Assembly (NCBI GenBank): GCA_036946625.1
Contig: JAQIIU010000002.1
Coordinates: forward strand, 1,883,501-1,947,500
Direction of reading: 5' to 3'
DNA length: 64,000 nucleotides
Origin: Methylorubrum populi
Lineage (GTDB): Bacteria; Pseudomonadota; Alphaproteobacteria; Rhizobiales; Beijerinckiaceae
The notes under the pieces were generated by a model. The model was not told the origin of the DNA, did not search any database, and saw only the letters and a list, made by a program, of their open reading frames with translations. This document shows, piece by piece, positions 56,695-64,000 of the stretch. The translations under genes were made by a program, and so were the position numbers. The number at the start of each line of letters is the position of its first letter. Position 1 is the first letter of the stretch.

Positions 56695-57369
56695 ATGCGT
56701 ATCGCGTTCTCCAAGCCCCGTGTCGCTCGGCGCCTCACCGCCCTCCCGACCCGCCGCCTCGCGGGTCTCGCCCTGGCCGGGGCCGTCCTCGCCGCGCCGG
56801 CGCCGCAGGCCGCGGCGCAGACCCACGCCGCGCTTCCGGCGACGAGCCTGTCGGCGACCACCACCGGCCCGGCCCGGCCGATCGCCGCCTGGGCCGAGTT
56901 CTGCGAGCGCTATGCCGGCGAGTGCGCGGTCGACCGCACGGAGCCCGCCACCGTCGTCCTGACGCCGGCGCTGTGGCAGACGATCAACGCGGTCAACCGC
57001 CGGATCAACCGGGCGGTCGAGGCGGTGACCGACCAGGAGCACTGGCACGCCGCCGACCGCTGGGACCTCGCCGAGGACGGCCGGGGCGACTGCGAGGATT
57101 ACCAGCTCCTCAAGCGCCGGATGCTCGTGGAGGCCGGACTGCCGCGGCGGGCGATGCGGATGACCGTGGTGATCGACGAGAAGGGCGAGGGCCACGCCGT
57201 GCTCACGATCCTCACCAACCGCGGCGACCTCGTGCTCGACAACAAGACCAACGCGGTGCTGCCCTGGACCCAGACCGGCTACACCTTCGTCAAGCGCGAG
57301 AGCCAGGACGCGGTCGGCTGGGTCGCGCTCGGCCGCGACGCCTCGCCGCTTACCGCGGCCAACCGCTGA
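56695..57369 (+). CDS. Transglutaminase-like cysteine peptidase (BTLCP)
   Basis: Protein of 224 aa with a signal peptide (RRLAGLALAGAVLAAPAPQA). The BTLCP fold shows the Cys in EDGRGDCEDYQLLKRRMLVE, the His in KGEGHAVLTIL and the Asp in DLVLDNKTNAVLPW. BTLCP proteins (DUF920) are periplasmic; LapG, a relative, cuts surface adhesins. The partner needed for such a role (a LapD-like c-di-GMP receptor) is not seen here. The start at 56695 is supported by the signal peptide. Confidence 0.92.
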   Translation: MRIAFSKPRVARRLTALPTRRLAGLALAGAVLAAPAPQAAAQTHAALPATSLSATTTGPARPIAAWAEFCERYAGECAVDRTEPATVVLTPALWQTINAVNRRINRAVEAVTDQEHWHAADRWDLAEDGRGDCEDYQLLKRRMLVEAGLPRRAMRMTVVIDEKGEGHAVLTILTNRGDLVLDNKTNAVLPWTQTGYTFVKRESQDAVGWVALGRDASPLTAANR

Positions 57370-57535
57370 GGGAACTTTTTCTCAGTCCCGAATCAGGACC
57401 AGACCCGCACCTCGCACGTGAGCGGGCTTTAACGGTTCGGCGGCCAAGGTTGACGAGAGGTTTCCGGTAAAGCGCCTGCCCGCCGGAAATCCCCGTCAGC
57501 GCCTCAGGTTCGCCGTCCCAGGGTCCGCTCGTCCC

Positions 57536-57859
57536 ATGCGTCGCGTCCTCCTCGCCAGCCTTCCCGCCCTCGCTCTTCTCGCCGCCGCCCCCGCGCGGGC
57601 GGAGACCCCCGAGGGTGCGCGCCACGCGGCGTGGCAGGTCTGCCTCGACGAGGCCTTCGCGGACCACGCCCGCACCACGAGCCGGAGCTTCGCCGCGACC
57701 AAGGCCGTCGCCACCTGCCGCGATCGCGAAGAGGCCTATCTCGGCGCGCTCGCCGGTTCGCCGCTCCTCGACGGTGAGGACGTCGCGCGCATCCGCCCCG
57801 CCCTGGTGGCACGCGCCCGCGACCGGCTCATGGGCGAGCGCCGCTTCAGCGCGCTCTGA
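57536..57859 (+). CDS. Small exported protein, unknown
   Basis: Protein of 107 aa with a clear signal peptide (MRRVLLASLPALALLAAAPA then RAE). The mature part is helical with two Cys (WQVCLDEAFADHA and ATCRDREEAYL) spaced to form a disulfide. No named family recognised. It lies 166 bases downstream of the BTLCP gene on the same strand. Confidence 0.72.
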   Translation: MRRVLLASLPALALLAAAPARAETPEGARHAAWQVCLDEAFADHARTTSRSFAATKAVATCRDREEAYLGALAGSPLLDGEDVARIRPALVARARDRLMGERRFSAL

Positions 57860-57957
57860 CCATCGCTCCTCTTGCACTTCGCCCGTCGTTCCGGGGCCGC
57901 GCAGCGGAACCCGGACGCCACCCGTGATGTGCGATCGCAGCGGAGAGCATCGTCTTC

Positions 57958-58127
57958 TCATACCGTTTCCGGTTGATGACTTCGGCCTGTCCTGCGTCAT
58001 CGCGAGGCGAAGCCGTGGCGATCCAGGGCGCGACCTTTCCGGACAGGGCGCGCCCTGGATCGCTTCGCTGCCGCTCGCGAGGACGGAGGGTGGCCAAACC
58101 CGAGGCGATCAATCGGAAACGGTATCA
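57958..58127. repeat. Repeat B, copy 6
   Basis: Full-length copy with tips TCATACCGTTTCCGG and CGGAAACGGTATCA. It is directly followed by the 95-base inverted sequence described next. The rest of 57860-58400 has no gene; a half site of repeat E lies near 58235-58248. Confidence 0.85.
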
Positions 58128-58220
58128 GTTGCCACCGGCTGCGCGGACCCTGGCGAATGAAACCACGGCGGGCATATGCGTGACCCTGTGCTCGCTCGGA
58201 TGGCGAGTTTCTATTTAGAC
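58126..58220 (+). repeat. 95-bp inverted repeat, left copy
   Basis: The sequence from CAGTTGCCACCGGCTGCGCG to GCGAGTTTCTATTTAGAC recurs in reverse at 60491-60585 with about six mismatches. The two copies face each other and enclose comM and a PepSY protein gene (about 2.3 kb). Confidence 0.88.
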
Positions 58221-58400
58221 AAGCCGGCAATCCCCTTTCGGGACGATGGTCCGGCGTCGCGCCCCTTCGGGTCCGGGCTCACCTTCGCGGCCCCGGAATG
58301 ACGGCGGAGGGGCGGACGGATCGGCATCCCGAAGGCCGGCCGTGTCGACCCGCGTTCGGAGCCCTGCCCGCCTCTCCGCGGCACCGGCGCCCGGAAGGCG

Positions 58401-59939
58401 TCAGGCCGCGGCCGCCGGCCGCTCGCCCCGCGCCCGGTAGGACAGGGCCTCCGCCAGATGCAGCCGCCGCACCTGCGCCTCGCCGTCGAGGTCGGCCAGG
58501 GTCCGGGCGACGCGGAGCGTGCGGTGGAAGCCGCGGGCGGACAGCCGCATGGTCTCCGCCGCATGGCGGATCAGCGCCGCCCCTTCGGCATCGGGCGCGG
58601 CGGCCGCTTCGATCACGGTGGCCGGGCAGGTGGCGTTGGTCGCCGCCGCGGGCAGGCCGAGGGCCGCATAGCGCGCGCTCTGGCGCGCACGGGCGGCGGC
58701 GACCCGCGCGGCGGCCTCCGCCGAGCCTTCCGCGGGCGGGGGCAGGATCAGGTCGGCGGCGGTGACGGCGGCGACCTCGACCCGCAGGTCGATGCGGTCG
58801 AGCAGCGGCCCGGAGATGCGGGCGCCGTACTGCGCCACGCAGCGCTCGTTCGGTCCCCGGCGGCAGGCATAGCCCGGCTCCAGGGCCATGCCGCAGCGGC
58901 ACGGGTTCATCGCCGCCACGAGCTGGAAGCGGGCCGGATAGGTGGTGCGGTGATTGGCGCGGGCGATCATGATCTCGCCCGTCTCCATCGGCTGGCGCAG
59001 GGAATCGAGCACCTGCGGCGTGAACTCGGGCAATTCGTCGAGGAACAGCACGCCGCCATGGGCGAGCGAGGCCTCGCCCGGCCGCGCGTTGAGCCCGCCG
59101 CCGACGAGCGCCGCCATGGAGGCGGAATGGTGCGGCTGGCGGAACGGGCGCCGGTTCGAGAGCATGCCGCCCTTCAGCGCGCCCGCCACCGACTGGATCA
59201 TCGAGACTTCGAGCAGTTCGCGCGGGCCCAGGGGCGGCAGGATCGAGGGGAGGCGCGCGGCGAGCATCGACTTGCCGGCCCCCGGAGGCCCGTTGAAAAG
59301 CAGGTTGTGGCCGCCGGCCGCGGCGATCTCCAGGGCGCGCTTGGCGCCCTCCTGGCCCTTGATGTCGGCTAGGTCCGGCATCGGGCCGGCGGGCGCGGCC
59401 ACGGCGGGCTGCGGCCGGGCCATCACCTGGCTGCCCTTGAAGTGGTTGGCGAGTTGGATCAGCGAGCGCGGCGCCAGCACGTCCATGTCGCCCGCGGCCC
59501 AGGCCGCCTCCGGGCCGGTCGCCGCAGGGCAGATCAGGCCGAGGCCCCGGCCGTTCGCCGCCATCGCCGCCGGGAGCACGCCGGCCACGGCGGTGATCGA
59601 GCCGTCGAGGGCGAGTTCGCCGAGCACGCAGTAGCCGCCGAGCGCGTCCGCGGGCAGGGCGCCGATGGCGCCCATCACCGCGAGCGCGATCGGCAGGTCG
59701 TAGTGCGAGCCCTCCTTCGGCAGGTCGGCCGGGGCGAGGTTGCAGGTGATGCGCTTGGCCGGAAGCGCCAGCCCCGAGGCGATCAGCGCCGAGCGCACCC
59801 GCTCGCGCGATTCCGCCACCGCCTTGTCGGGCAGGCCGACGATGGTGAAGGCGACGGCGCCCGGCGCGATCTGCACCTGCACGTCGACGGCGCGCGCCTC
59901 GATCCCCTCGAAGGCGACGGTGGCGACGCGGGTGACCAT
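58401..59939 (-). CDS. comM: YifB/ComM-family Mg-chelatase-like AAA ATPase
   Basis: Protein of 512 aa. The N-terminal LonC-like domain (VDVQVQIAPGAVAFTIVGLP, then LPAKRITCNLAPADLPKEG) is followed by the AAA domain with Walker A GPPGAGKSMLAARLPSILPP, the FRQPHHSAS motif and Walker B GGVLFLDELPEF, then the Cys-rich AMNPCRCGM and a C-terminal helical domain. ComM homologs are helicases that promote branch migration during natural transformation. I prefer the ATG at 59939 to the TTG four codons upstream. It lies between the inverted repeats. Confidence 0.93.
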   Translation of the reverse strand: MVTRVATVAFEGIEARAVDVQVQIAPGAVAFTIVGLPDKAVAESRERVRSALIASGLALPAKRITCNLAPADLPKEGSHYDLPIALAVMGAIGALPADALGGYCVLGELALDGSITAVAGVLPAAMAANGRGLGLICPAATGPEAAWAAGDMDVLAPRSLIQLANHFKGSQVMARPQPAVAAPAGPMPDLADIKGQEGAKRALEIAAAGGHNLLFNGPPGAGKSMLAARLPSILPPLGPRELLEVSMIQSVAGALKGGMLSNRRPFRQPHHSASMAALVGGGLNARPGEASLAHGGVLFLDELPEFTPQVLDSLRQPMETGEIMIARANHRTTYPARFQLVAAMNPCRCGMALEPGYACRRGPNERCVAQYGARISGPLLDRIDLRVEVAAVTAADLILPPPAEGSAEAAARVAAARARQSARYAALGLPAAATNATCPATVIEAAAAPDAEGAALIRHAAETMRLSARGFHRTLRVARTLADLDGEAQVRRLHLAEALSYRARGERPAAAA

Positions 59940-60090
59940 GGTGCGCGGCAAGCTCCGAACCCGGAGGTTGCAGCCTAGGCGGCGCTACGCGCCCTGGCAA
60001 TCATCGGCGGGTCTCATGGCCATCCGGCAGGAACAAGCAAGCGGGATGAGCGACCGTTCGCCCCGCATCTTTTCCCCAATGGAGCGTGCC

Positions 60091-60351
60091 ATGTCCTTCC
60101 GCCCCCTCGCCCTCGCCGCCCTCGGCCTCGCCCTTCTCGGCGCTCCGGCGCTCGCCGACGAGCGGCTGCCGCCCGACCAGCAGGCCAAGGTCGAGGACGT
60201 GCTGAAGAAGGAGGGCTTCACCAAGTGGAAGGCGATCGAGACGGACGACGGCCACATCGAGGTGGACGACGCCATCGACGCCAACGGCAAGCCGTTCGAC
60301 CTCCATCTCGACGCGAAGACGCTGGCGATCACGAAGCGCGAGCCCGAGTGA
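60091..60351 (+). CDS. Small exported PepSY-domain-like protein
   Basis: Protein of 86 aa with a signal peptide (MSFRPLALAALGLALLGAPA then LA). The mature domain LPPDQQAKVEDVLKKEGFTK then WKAIETDDGHIEVDDAIDAN is a single PepSY-like unit. PepSY domains are thought to inhibit peptidases or bind ligands outside the cell. The frame is open upstream, but the signal peptide fixes the start at 60091. Confidence 0.82.
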   Translation: MSFRPLALAALGLALLGAPALADERLPPDQQAKVEDVLKKEGFTKWKAIETDDGHIEVDDAIDANGKPFDLHLDAKTLAITKREPE

Positions 60352-60490
60352 GGTTTCGGCCGCAGGGTCTTTCGGTCCTCGAGCATGCCGGCCCCGGTGT
60401 CGGACGGCGCGAGTCCGCTTCGGCACCGGCGCGCTTCTGGATTGCTTCGGCTGAAGCCTCGCGATGACGGGACGAAGGGCGGCAATCGGC

Positions 60491-60585
60491 GTCTAAATAG
60501 AAATTCGCTATCCGAGCGAGCACAGCGTCACGCATATGCCTGCCGTGGTTTCATTCATCAGGGTCCGCGCAGCCGGTGGCAACTG
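60491..60585 (-). repeat. 95-bp inverted repeat, right copy
   Basis: Reverse complement of 58126-58220. It joins the IS630-type transposase remnant at 60586 without a gap and seems to have replaced its C-terminal end. A short piece of repeat D (about 60430-60475) lies just before it. Confidence 0.88.
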
Positions 60586-61000
60586 AAGGCCACCAGCACG
60601 GCCGGGTCCTGCTCGTGGTGGCGCGGGCGCACCGACAGCTTGCGGAAGCCGAGCGTCTTGACCGTGCGGCCGAGCCTGCTCTCGTCCAGGCGGATCCCGA
60701 AGCTCGCGTAGACCCAGGCAGCCGGATCCTTCAGCCGCCAGCGCACCATGCCGTGCCGATCCAGGTCAAGGCCCTCCTCGATCACCCGCGCCAGCGCCTG
60801 CCGCTGCGCCGCGCTCGGCTTGGGCGGATGGCCGGGAGCCTTGCGGTCGATCCGTCCGGCAGGTCCGTCCGCGTTGAACGTCAAAACCCAGTCGCGCACC
60901 GTCTGCAGGCCCACCGCCCCGATCCGAGCCGCATCCGTGCGGCGGCACGGCTCGTCCGGGCCAGCCGGCGCAGATCATCTCGATCGCTTACCGTCACGAT
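60586..61000 (-). pseudogene. Remnant of an IS630-family transposase
   Basis: The minus strand reads VTVSDRDDLRRLARTSRAAA, then after a shift and deletion VGLQTVRDWVLTFNADGPAG, RIDRKAPGHPPKPSAAQRQA and LSVRPRHHEQDPAVLVAF. This is the N-terminal winged-helix half of IS630-type transposases. It breaks off at the 95-bp repeat, and the catalytic DDE half is absent. Confidence 0.8.
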
Positions 61001-61153
61001 GTCCGCCTCAAGAGGCGCACGCCGCAATCAAGTCGAACTTCACCGAGGTGTGGGACCACACACTGCAATTTAATCCATCACTTAGTGTAAAATTATAGCT
61101 TGATTGCCTAGATATTCGCCATTAATGCTCAAAAACAGAGCATGGCTTGAACG

Positions 61154-61438
61154 ATGAGTAAGACATTGCGCTCGCAGAGATTCACCGTTACCGCCGCAGC
61201 AGTCATCGCTGCGGCAGTTTCCATCTGGCCGCTGGCCGTGAGCGGTCAGACAAGGCCGCAGACCAGTGGTAGCTATGACGCTGGGTATACCGGCTCGATA
61301 GGACAAATCCGTCAAGAGAATCATTCGCTTGGCGAGATCGAACGATTCAATCCCACGAGCGATCAGATCCGCGGCCCTGTCCATGACAACGCGACCAATC
61401 GGGTCATGCCCGGCAACCCATCACCCTCGGTACGATAA
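61154..61438 (+). CDS. Small exported protein, unknown
   Basis: Protein of 94 aa with a signal peptide (FTVTAAAVIAAAVSIWPLAV then SGQ). The mature part is polar and rich in Ser, Asn, Gly and Gln (PQTSGSYDAGYTGSIGQIRQ), with no Cys. It looks secreted and partly disordered. Base composition is lower in GC than the window average. No family recognised. Confidence 0.62.
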   Translation: MSKTLRSQRFTVTAAAVIAAAVSIWPLAVSGQTRPQTSGSYDAGYTGSIGQIRQENHSLGEIERFNPTSDQIRGPVHDNATNRVMPGNPSPSVR

Positions 61439-61532
61439 CGAAGTCAACGATGGTGTGCCGGTCCGCGATCGGCGAATATTTTCGGCGAGTCCGCATGATT
61501 CGATCCGCTCATGTCGAATGCCGTTTGGGCAA

Positions 61533-62492
61533 CTAATCGAATAATCCGAGTATGCCCCTGGGACTGGCATATACGCCGGGCGCCGACGTAGAGGCTTGCC
61601 AGCGGATCGCTCCGATGATCGCATCGCCGCACCATCCGGAGCGACCGCCGTTGAAGTATCCGCGATAATCACCACCCAATGTAAAACATTGCTGTGGGTT
61701 GAGATCGGTCGTATGGAATCTCAGATCGAGCAGCAGGTTCTTGTACGTATACGATAGTCCGACGTTGCCGTAGTTGTAGCTGGGCAGATCCACCGCAACG
61801 AAACCAGTCGCGGACGTCTTGGCTGCACCGAGAAAGTAGTGGCCGCCCTCGCCGGAGATCGAGAAGCCGCCCGCATACGCCTCCGGCAGGAACGAGAACC
61901 AGGACGCAGGCAGCGTGTAGGCAATCGTGCCCGATGTGTAGGTTCCGACGGCGTGCTGCCCGAACCAGTTCGGCGAATAGAAAATGTTTGCACCCAGGAC
62001 CCAATCGGATGCCAGTTGGTACAGGGCTTTACCGGAGATCTCGTAGAAGTCGCTGTTGGCCGTCGACAGGAAGGCGCCCGAGTTCGGATCTATCAGGCGC
62101 TGCTCGTTCGGATAAAAATAGTATAGAAAACCGATATCGAGCGAAATCTTGTCGAAGACGGGCCGGATGCCGGCAACGAGGTCGAATTCAAAATCCGGCC
62201 GCGTGGGCAGACGAGTCTGCCACGTGTAGAAGCCGGTATAAGCTAAATTATTGAAGTACTGAACCTCAAAGAAGCTTTGATAACTGCCTTGACGGTTGGA
62301 ATTCGAAATACCGCGAAAATTGTAATCGGACGCATACTGAGAATAAAATGAAAACCCGATCAGGGGATCGGCCGCCTTCGCTTCCGGCGGGAGCTCTTTC
62401 GGGGCGGCCGGCATGTCGGCGGCCTTGATCGCTGTGCCCGACAGGAAGAATGAAGCAATCAGGCAGCAGCCCCGTATACTTGCTTTTCGCAT
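61533..62492 (-). CDS. TorF-type putative outer-membrane porin
   Basis: Protein of 319 aa with a signal peptide (RGCCLIASFFLSGTAIKAAD). The body consists of alternating aromatic beta strands (LIGFSFYSQYASDYNFRGIS, FEVQYFNNLAYTGFYTWQTR, ISLDIGFLYYFYPN, NYGNVGLSYTYKNLLLDLRF). The early SQYASDYNFRGIS segment is typical of the TorF family (TIGR02001). It is probably a beta-barrel in the outer membrane with unknown substrate. Two late Cys (QQCFTLGG, WCGDAI) are present. The gene is less GC-rich than its neighbours, which suggests transfer. Confidence 0.85.
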   Translation of the reverse strand: MRKASIRGCCLIASFFLSGTAIKAADMPAAPKELPPEAKAADPLIGFSFYSQYASDYNFRGISNSNRQGSYQSFFEVQYFNNLAYTGFYTWQTRLPTRPDFEFDLVAGIRPVFDKISLDIGFLYYFYPNEQRLIDPNSGAFLSTANSDFYEISGKALYQLASDWVLGANIFYSPNWFGQHAVGTYTSGTIAYTLPASWFSFLPEAYAGGFSISGEGGHYFLGAAKTSATGFVAVDLPSYNYGNVGLSYTYKNLLLDLRFHTTDLNPQQCFTLGGDYRGYFNGGRSGWCGDAIIGAIRWQASTSAPGVYASPRGILGLFD

Positions 62493-62579
62493 GCTTGCAG
62501 CCCCTTAGCCATCGCCGAAAGTGCGACTCGCCTCAGCGCTTGAGATCGAGCCGCTATTGATTTCCTCACAGGAAACGAA

Positions 62580-62956
62580 CGTTCTCAAGTATGAAAAAGC
62601 TTGATTCTAGCCTCGATGTCATTATCGAGAGGCATGTAACAAATATGCAACTTTTCCATGTGCCAACATGCGTAATTTATAATTTTGATATATTTTCACC
62701 TTTATAAATGAAAATCTGTTGTCTCTTCTGAATATTTGAAGTTTGTTTATGAATTGACCTTTTTGAATCGCTTTCGATGCGAGTTTATCTTGCGTAGCAG
62801 GATATTGTCGTGCGCGAACATGCATTCCTGTATTCTCAGAAGTTTTGCACTTACGGATCTCGCAATATAAGTGTTGATTTTGCATATTTATCGGATAATT
62901 TATAAATACAAATCGATAGTTTATATGTTAATATTGTTTTCCTACAGAAAAATATT
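62580..62956. other. AT-rich spacer
   Basis: About 375 bases that are strikingly rich in A and T compared with the rest of the window (for example TTTTGATATATTTTCACC near 62680 and the stretch 62885-62955). A short open frame on the minus strand (62622-62885) has no convincing coding features. It probably contains promoters and foreign DNA. Confidence 0.75.
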
Positions 62957-64000
62957 CTACAAGCTGTTTTGTTCGGGTTGAATGCCAAGTGAGAGCGGCG
63001 CACCGTCATCCATCGGGGCGAGACGGGCGATGATCAGATTCTTGTAGCGCGTCAGACCTTTGTACTCCGACAGCTCCGGGGGCAGGGTCGCGAGTACACG
63101 GTGCAGCCGGTTGCGCCATTTCACCACACGCTCGATGTCCTGGAGACTGATGAGGTAGCAGCGGATCCCGAACAGGATCGCGTTCGAGCGCGGCAAGCGG
63201 AACAACGTCTGCAGCTCGACGCGCAGATGCACCTTCTGCGCGACGTTCTCCGGCGTGACCGTAGTGCGGTCCGGACCCCAGTCGGGATAGTTCTCGGGCG
63301 AGGTGTCGAGCCGGGGGTTGACGGTCATCGTCCAGTTCAAGCGCCGGACCGGGCGGCCGTACTGGAGGCGCAGCAGGAACTGGAGCGCGCGGTCGAACAC
63401 GCCGATCTCGTGCGCCAGGGGCACGGGGCCATGCCATTCGTGGAAGCTCATGCCGACATCGAATTCCAGCGACCAGTCCGCCTGCGTGGTGACCATGCCG
63501 CCATCCACGTAGAGGTTGTCGTCGCGCTGGTCCTGCAGGGTGAAGTCGCCCTGCGCCTGCCGCGTGACGTACTCGAACGGCTCGCAAGGCAGCGTGGAGG
63601 CGTCGCCGAACACGAAGGACTGGTCGATGCCGAGGGGACGGTTGATCCAGCGCCAGTTCGGGCCGTCGCGCGTCAGGGAGAAATGCTCGGGGTAATCCGT
63701 GGCGAAGCTCTCCATGATGATCTCCAGCGTGTCCCACTGGGCCGGCATCATGTGCGGAAGCACGAGGCACCGCTTCGGGTCGTCGTCGAGGACGAGCGCG
63801 CGTTCGCGGCACTCGGCGACGTAGTGCTCGTCCACGTCGAAGGGATGCGCGAAGGCCGGCGTCGGGCCGCCCCTGACATGCGGCTCGATGTTGACCGAGT
63901 ACATGTATCTGTCCTCGCCGAACGGGAACGGGAAGCGCAGTACGCCCGCGTCGCTGTTGCGGTACGAGAAGTCGCCGCGGAAGGTCTCGTCGGTCTTGAA
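62957..64000 (-). CDS. DUF3445 / heme-dependent oxidative N-demethylase-like protein (5' end missing)
   Basis: Open on the minus strand from the window edge to the stop at 62957, at least 347 codons. An internal ATG at 63904 exists, but the upstream frame (TDETFRGDFSYRNSDAGVLR, then FPFPFGEDRYMYSVNIE) reads as real protein, so the start lies beyond 64000. Segments such as NWRWINRPLGIDQSFVFGD, RLNWTMTVNPRLD and LFRLPRSNAILFGIRCYLIS fit the DUF3445 family, whose studied members are heme enzymes that N-demethylate dimethylamine or related amines. In a methylotroph such a role is attractive; partner subunits would lie outside the window. Confidence 0.72.
   Translation of the reverse strand, partial: FKTDETFRGDFSYRNSDAGVLRFPFPFGEDRYMYSVNIEPHVRGGPTPAFAHPFDVDEHYVAECRERALVLDDDPKRCLVLPHMMPAQWDTLEIIMESFATDYPEHFSLTRDGPNWRWINRPLGIDQSFVFGDASTLPCEPFEYVTRQAQGDFTLQDQRDDNLYVDGGMVTTQADWSLEFDVGMSFHEWHGPVPLAHEIGVFDRALQFLLRLQYGRPVRRLNWTMTVNPRLDTSPENYPDWGPDRTTVTPENVAQKVHLRVELQTLFRLPRSNAILFGIRCYLISLQDIERVVKWRNRLHRVLATLPPELSEYKGLTRYKNLIIARLAPMDDGAPLSLGIQPEQNSL

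Noticed and set aside
62622..62885. 87-codon frame in the AT-rich spacer
   Set aside because: Composition simply follows the AT-rich DNA, no ribosome site and no signal or domain.

Overview
This 64 kb window is GC-rich and carries the marker genes of a pink-pigmented facultative methylotroph of the Methylobacterium/Methylorubrum group (Alphaproteobacteria). The evidence is a tetrahydromethanopterin-dependent formyltransferase/hydrolase cluster (fhcBADC), a PQQ cluster with fused pqqC-pqqD, and a xoxF-type (lanthanide-dependent) methanol dehydrogenase. The alphaproteobacterial genes flaF, BTLCP peptidase, DUF2842, DUF1150 and TorF-type porin agree with this. Species assignment is inference; no rRNA or tRNA gene was seen.

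Layout. 0-3.8 kb: end of fhcB, then fhcA, fhcD and fhcC in one operon (formyl transfer from H4MPT and release as formate). 4-6.7 kb: a small exported protein and an overlapping sensor kinase/response regulator pair. 7.1-10.6 kb: pqqA, pqqB, pqqCD, pqqE, then a frameshifted small exported protein. 11-12.8 kb: folP-folB-folK with overlapping ends. 12.9-14.7 kb: a lone xoxF, convergent with folK, followed by a pterin carbinolamine dehydratase. 16.3-24.2 kb: rho, an Smr-domain protein, mltA, a Tim44-like protein, secB, a CsaA-like protein and hisS. 24.3-30 kb: an IS5-type remnant, DUF2842, heme A synthase, hemolysin III, a TPP riboswitch and thiC. 30-33.8 kb: a decayed AbiE-like toxin-antitoxin pair, flaG-like and flaF genes, small membrane/exported proteins and a frameshifted metallophosphoesterase. 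33.8-36.7 kb: tonB-exbD-exbB and a periplasmic protein. 37-41 kb: Hsp20/DUF1150, a hydrolase, a glycosyltransferase and infC with an AUU start. 41.5-46.2 kb: glycogen-debranching enzyme and glycosyltransferases. 46.6-47.8 kb: rpmG and panB. 48.2-52.8 kb: a 'quinoprotein relay' operon (zinc metallohydrolase, SoxYZ-like carrier, CW-motif rhodanese, thioredoxin) divergent from a TetR regulator and a His-rich G3E GTPase. 52.8-60.4 kb: IS110 remnant, lytic transglycosylase, lipoprotein hydrolase, thioesterase, BTLCP peptidase, comM and a PepSY protein. 60.5-63 kb: an IS630 remnant, an exported protein, a TorF-type porin and an AT-rich spacer. The window ends inside a DUF3445 (heme-dependent N-demethylase family) gene.

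How it fits together. XoxF needs PQQ, made by pqqA-E, and oxidises methanol in the periplasm. The resulting formaldehyde is carried on H4MPT and its formyl group is released by Fhc. The relay operon at 48-51 kb probably serves another PQQ enzyme. TonB/ExbBD could energise uptake of a metal complex, but nothing here names the substrate.

The spacers are crowded with dispersed palindromic repeats: at least four families (A-D) plus a short hairpin family (E). Several sit exactly at gene ends and supply the stop codon. Remnants of three IS types and several frameshifted genes show active genome turnover.
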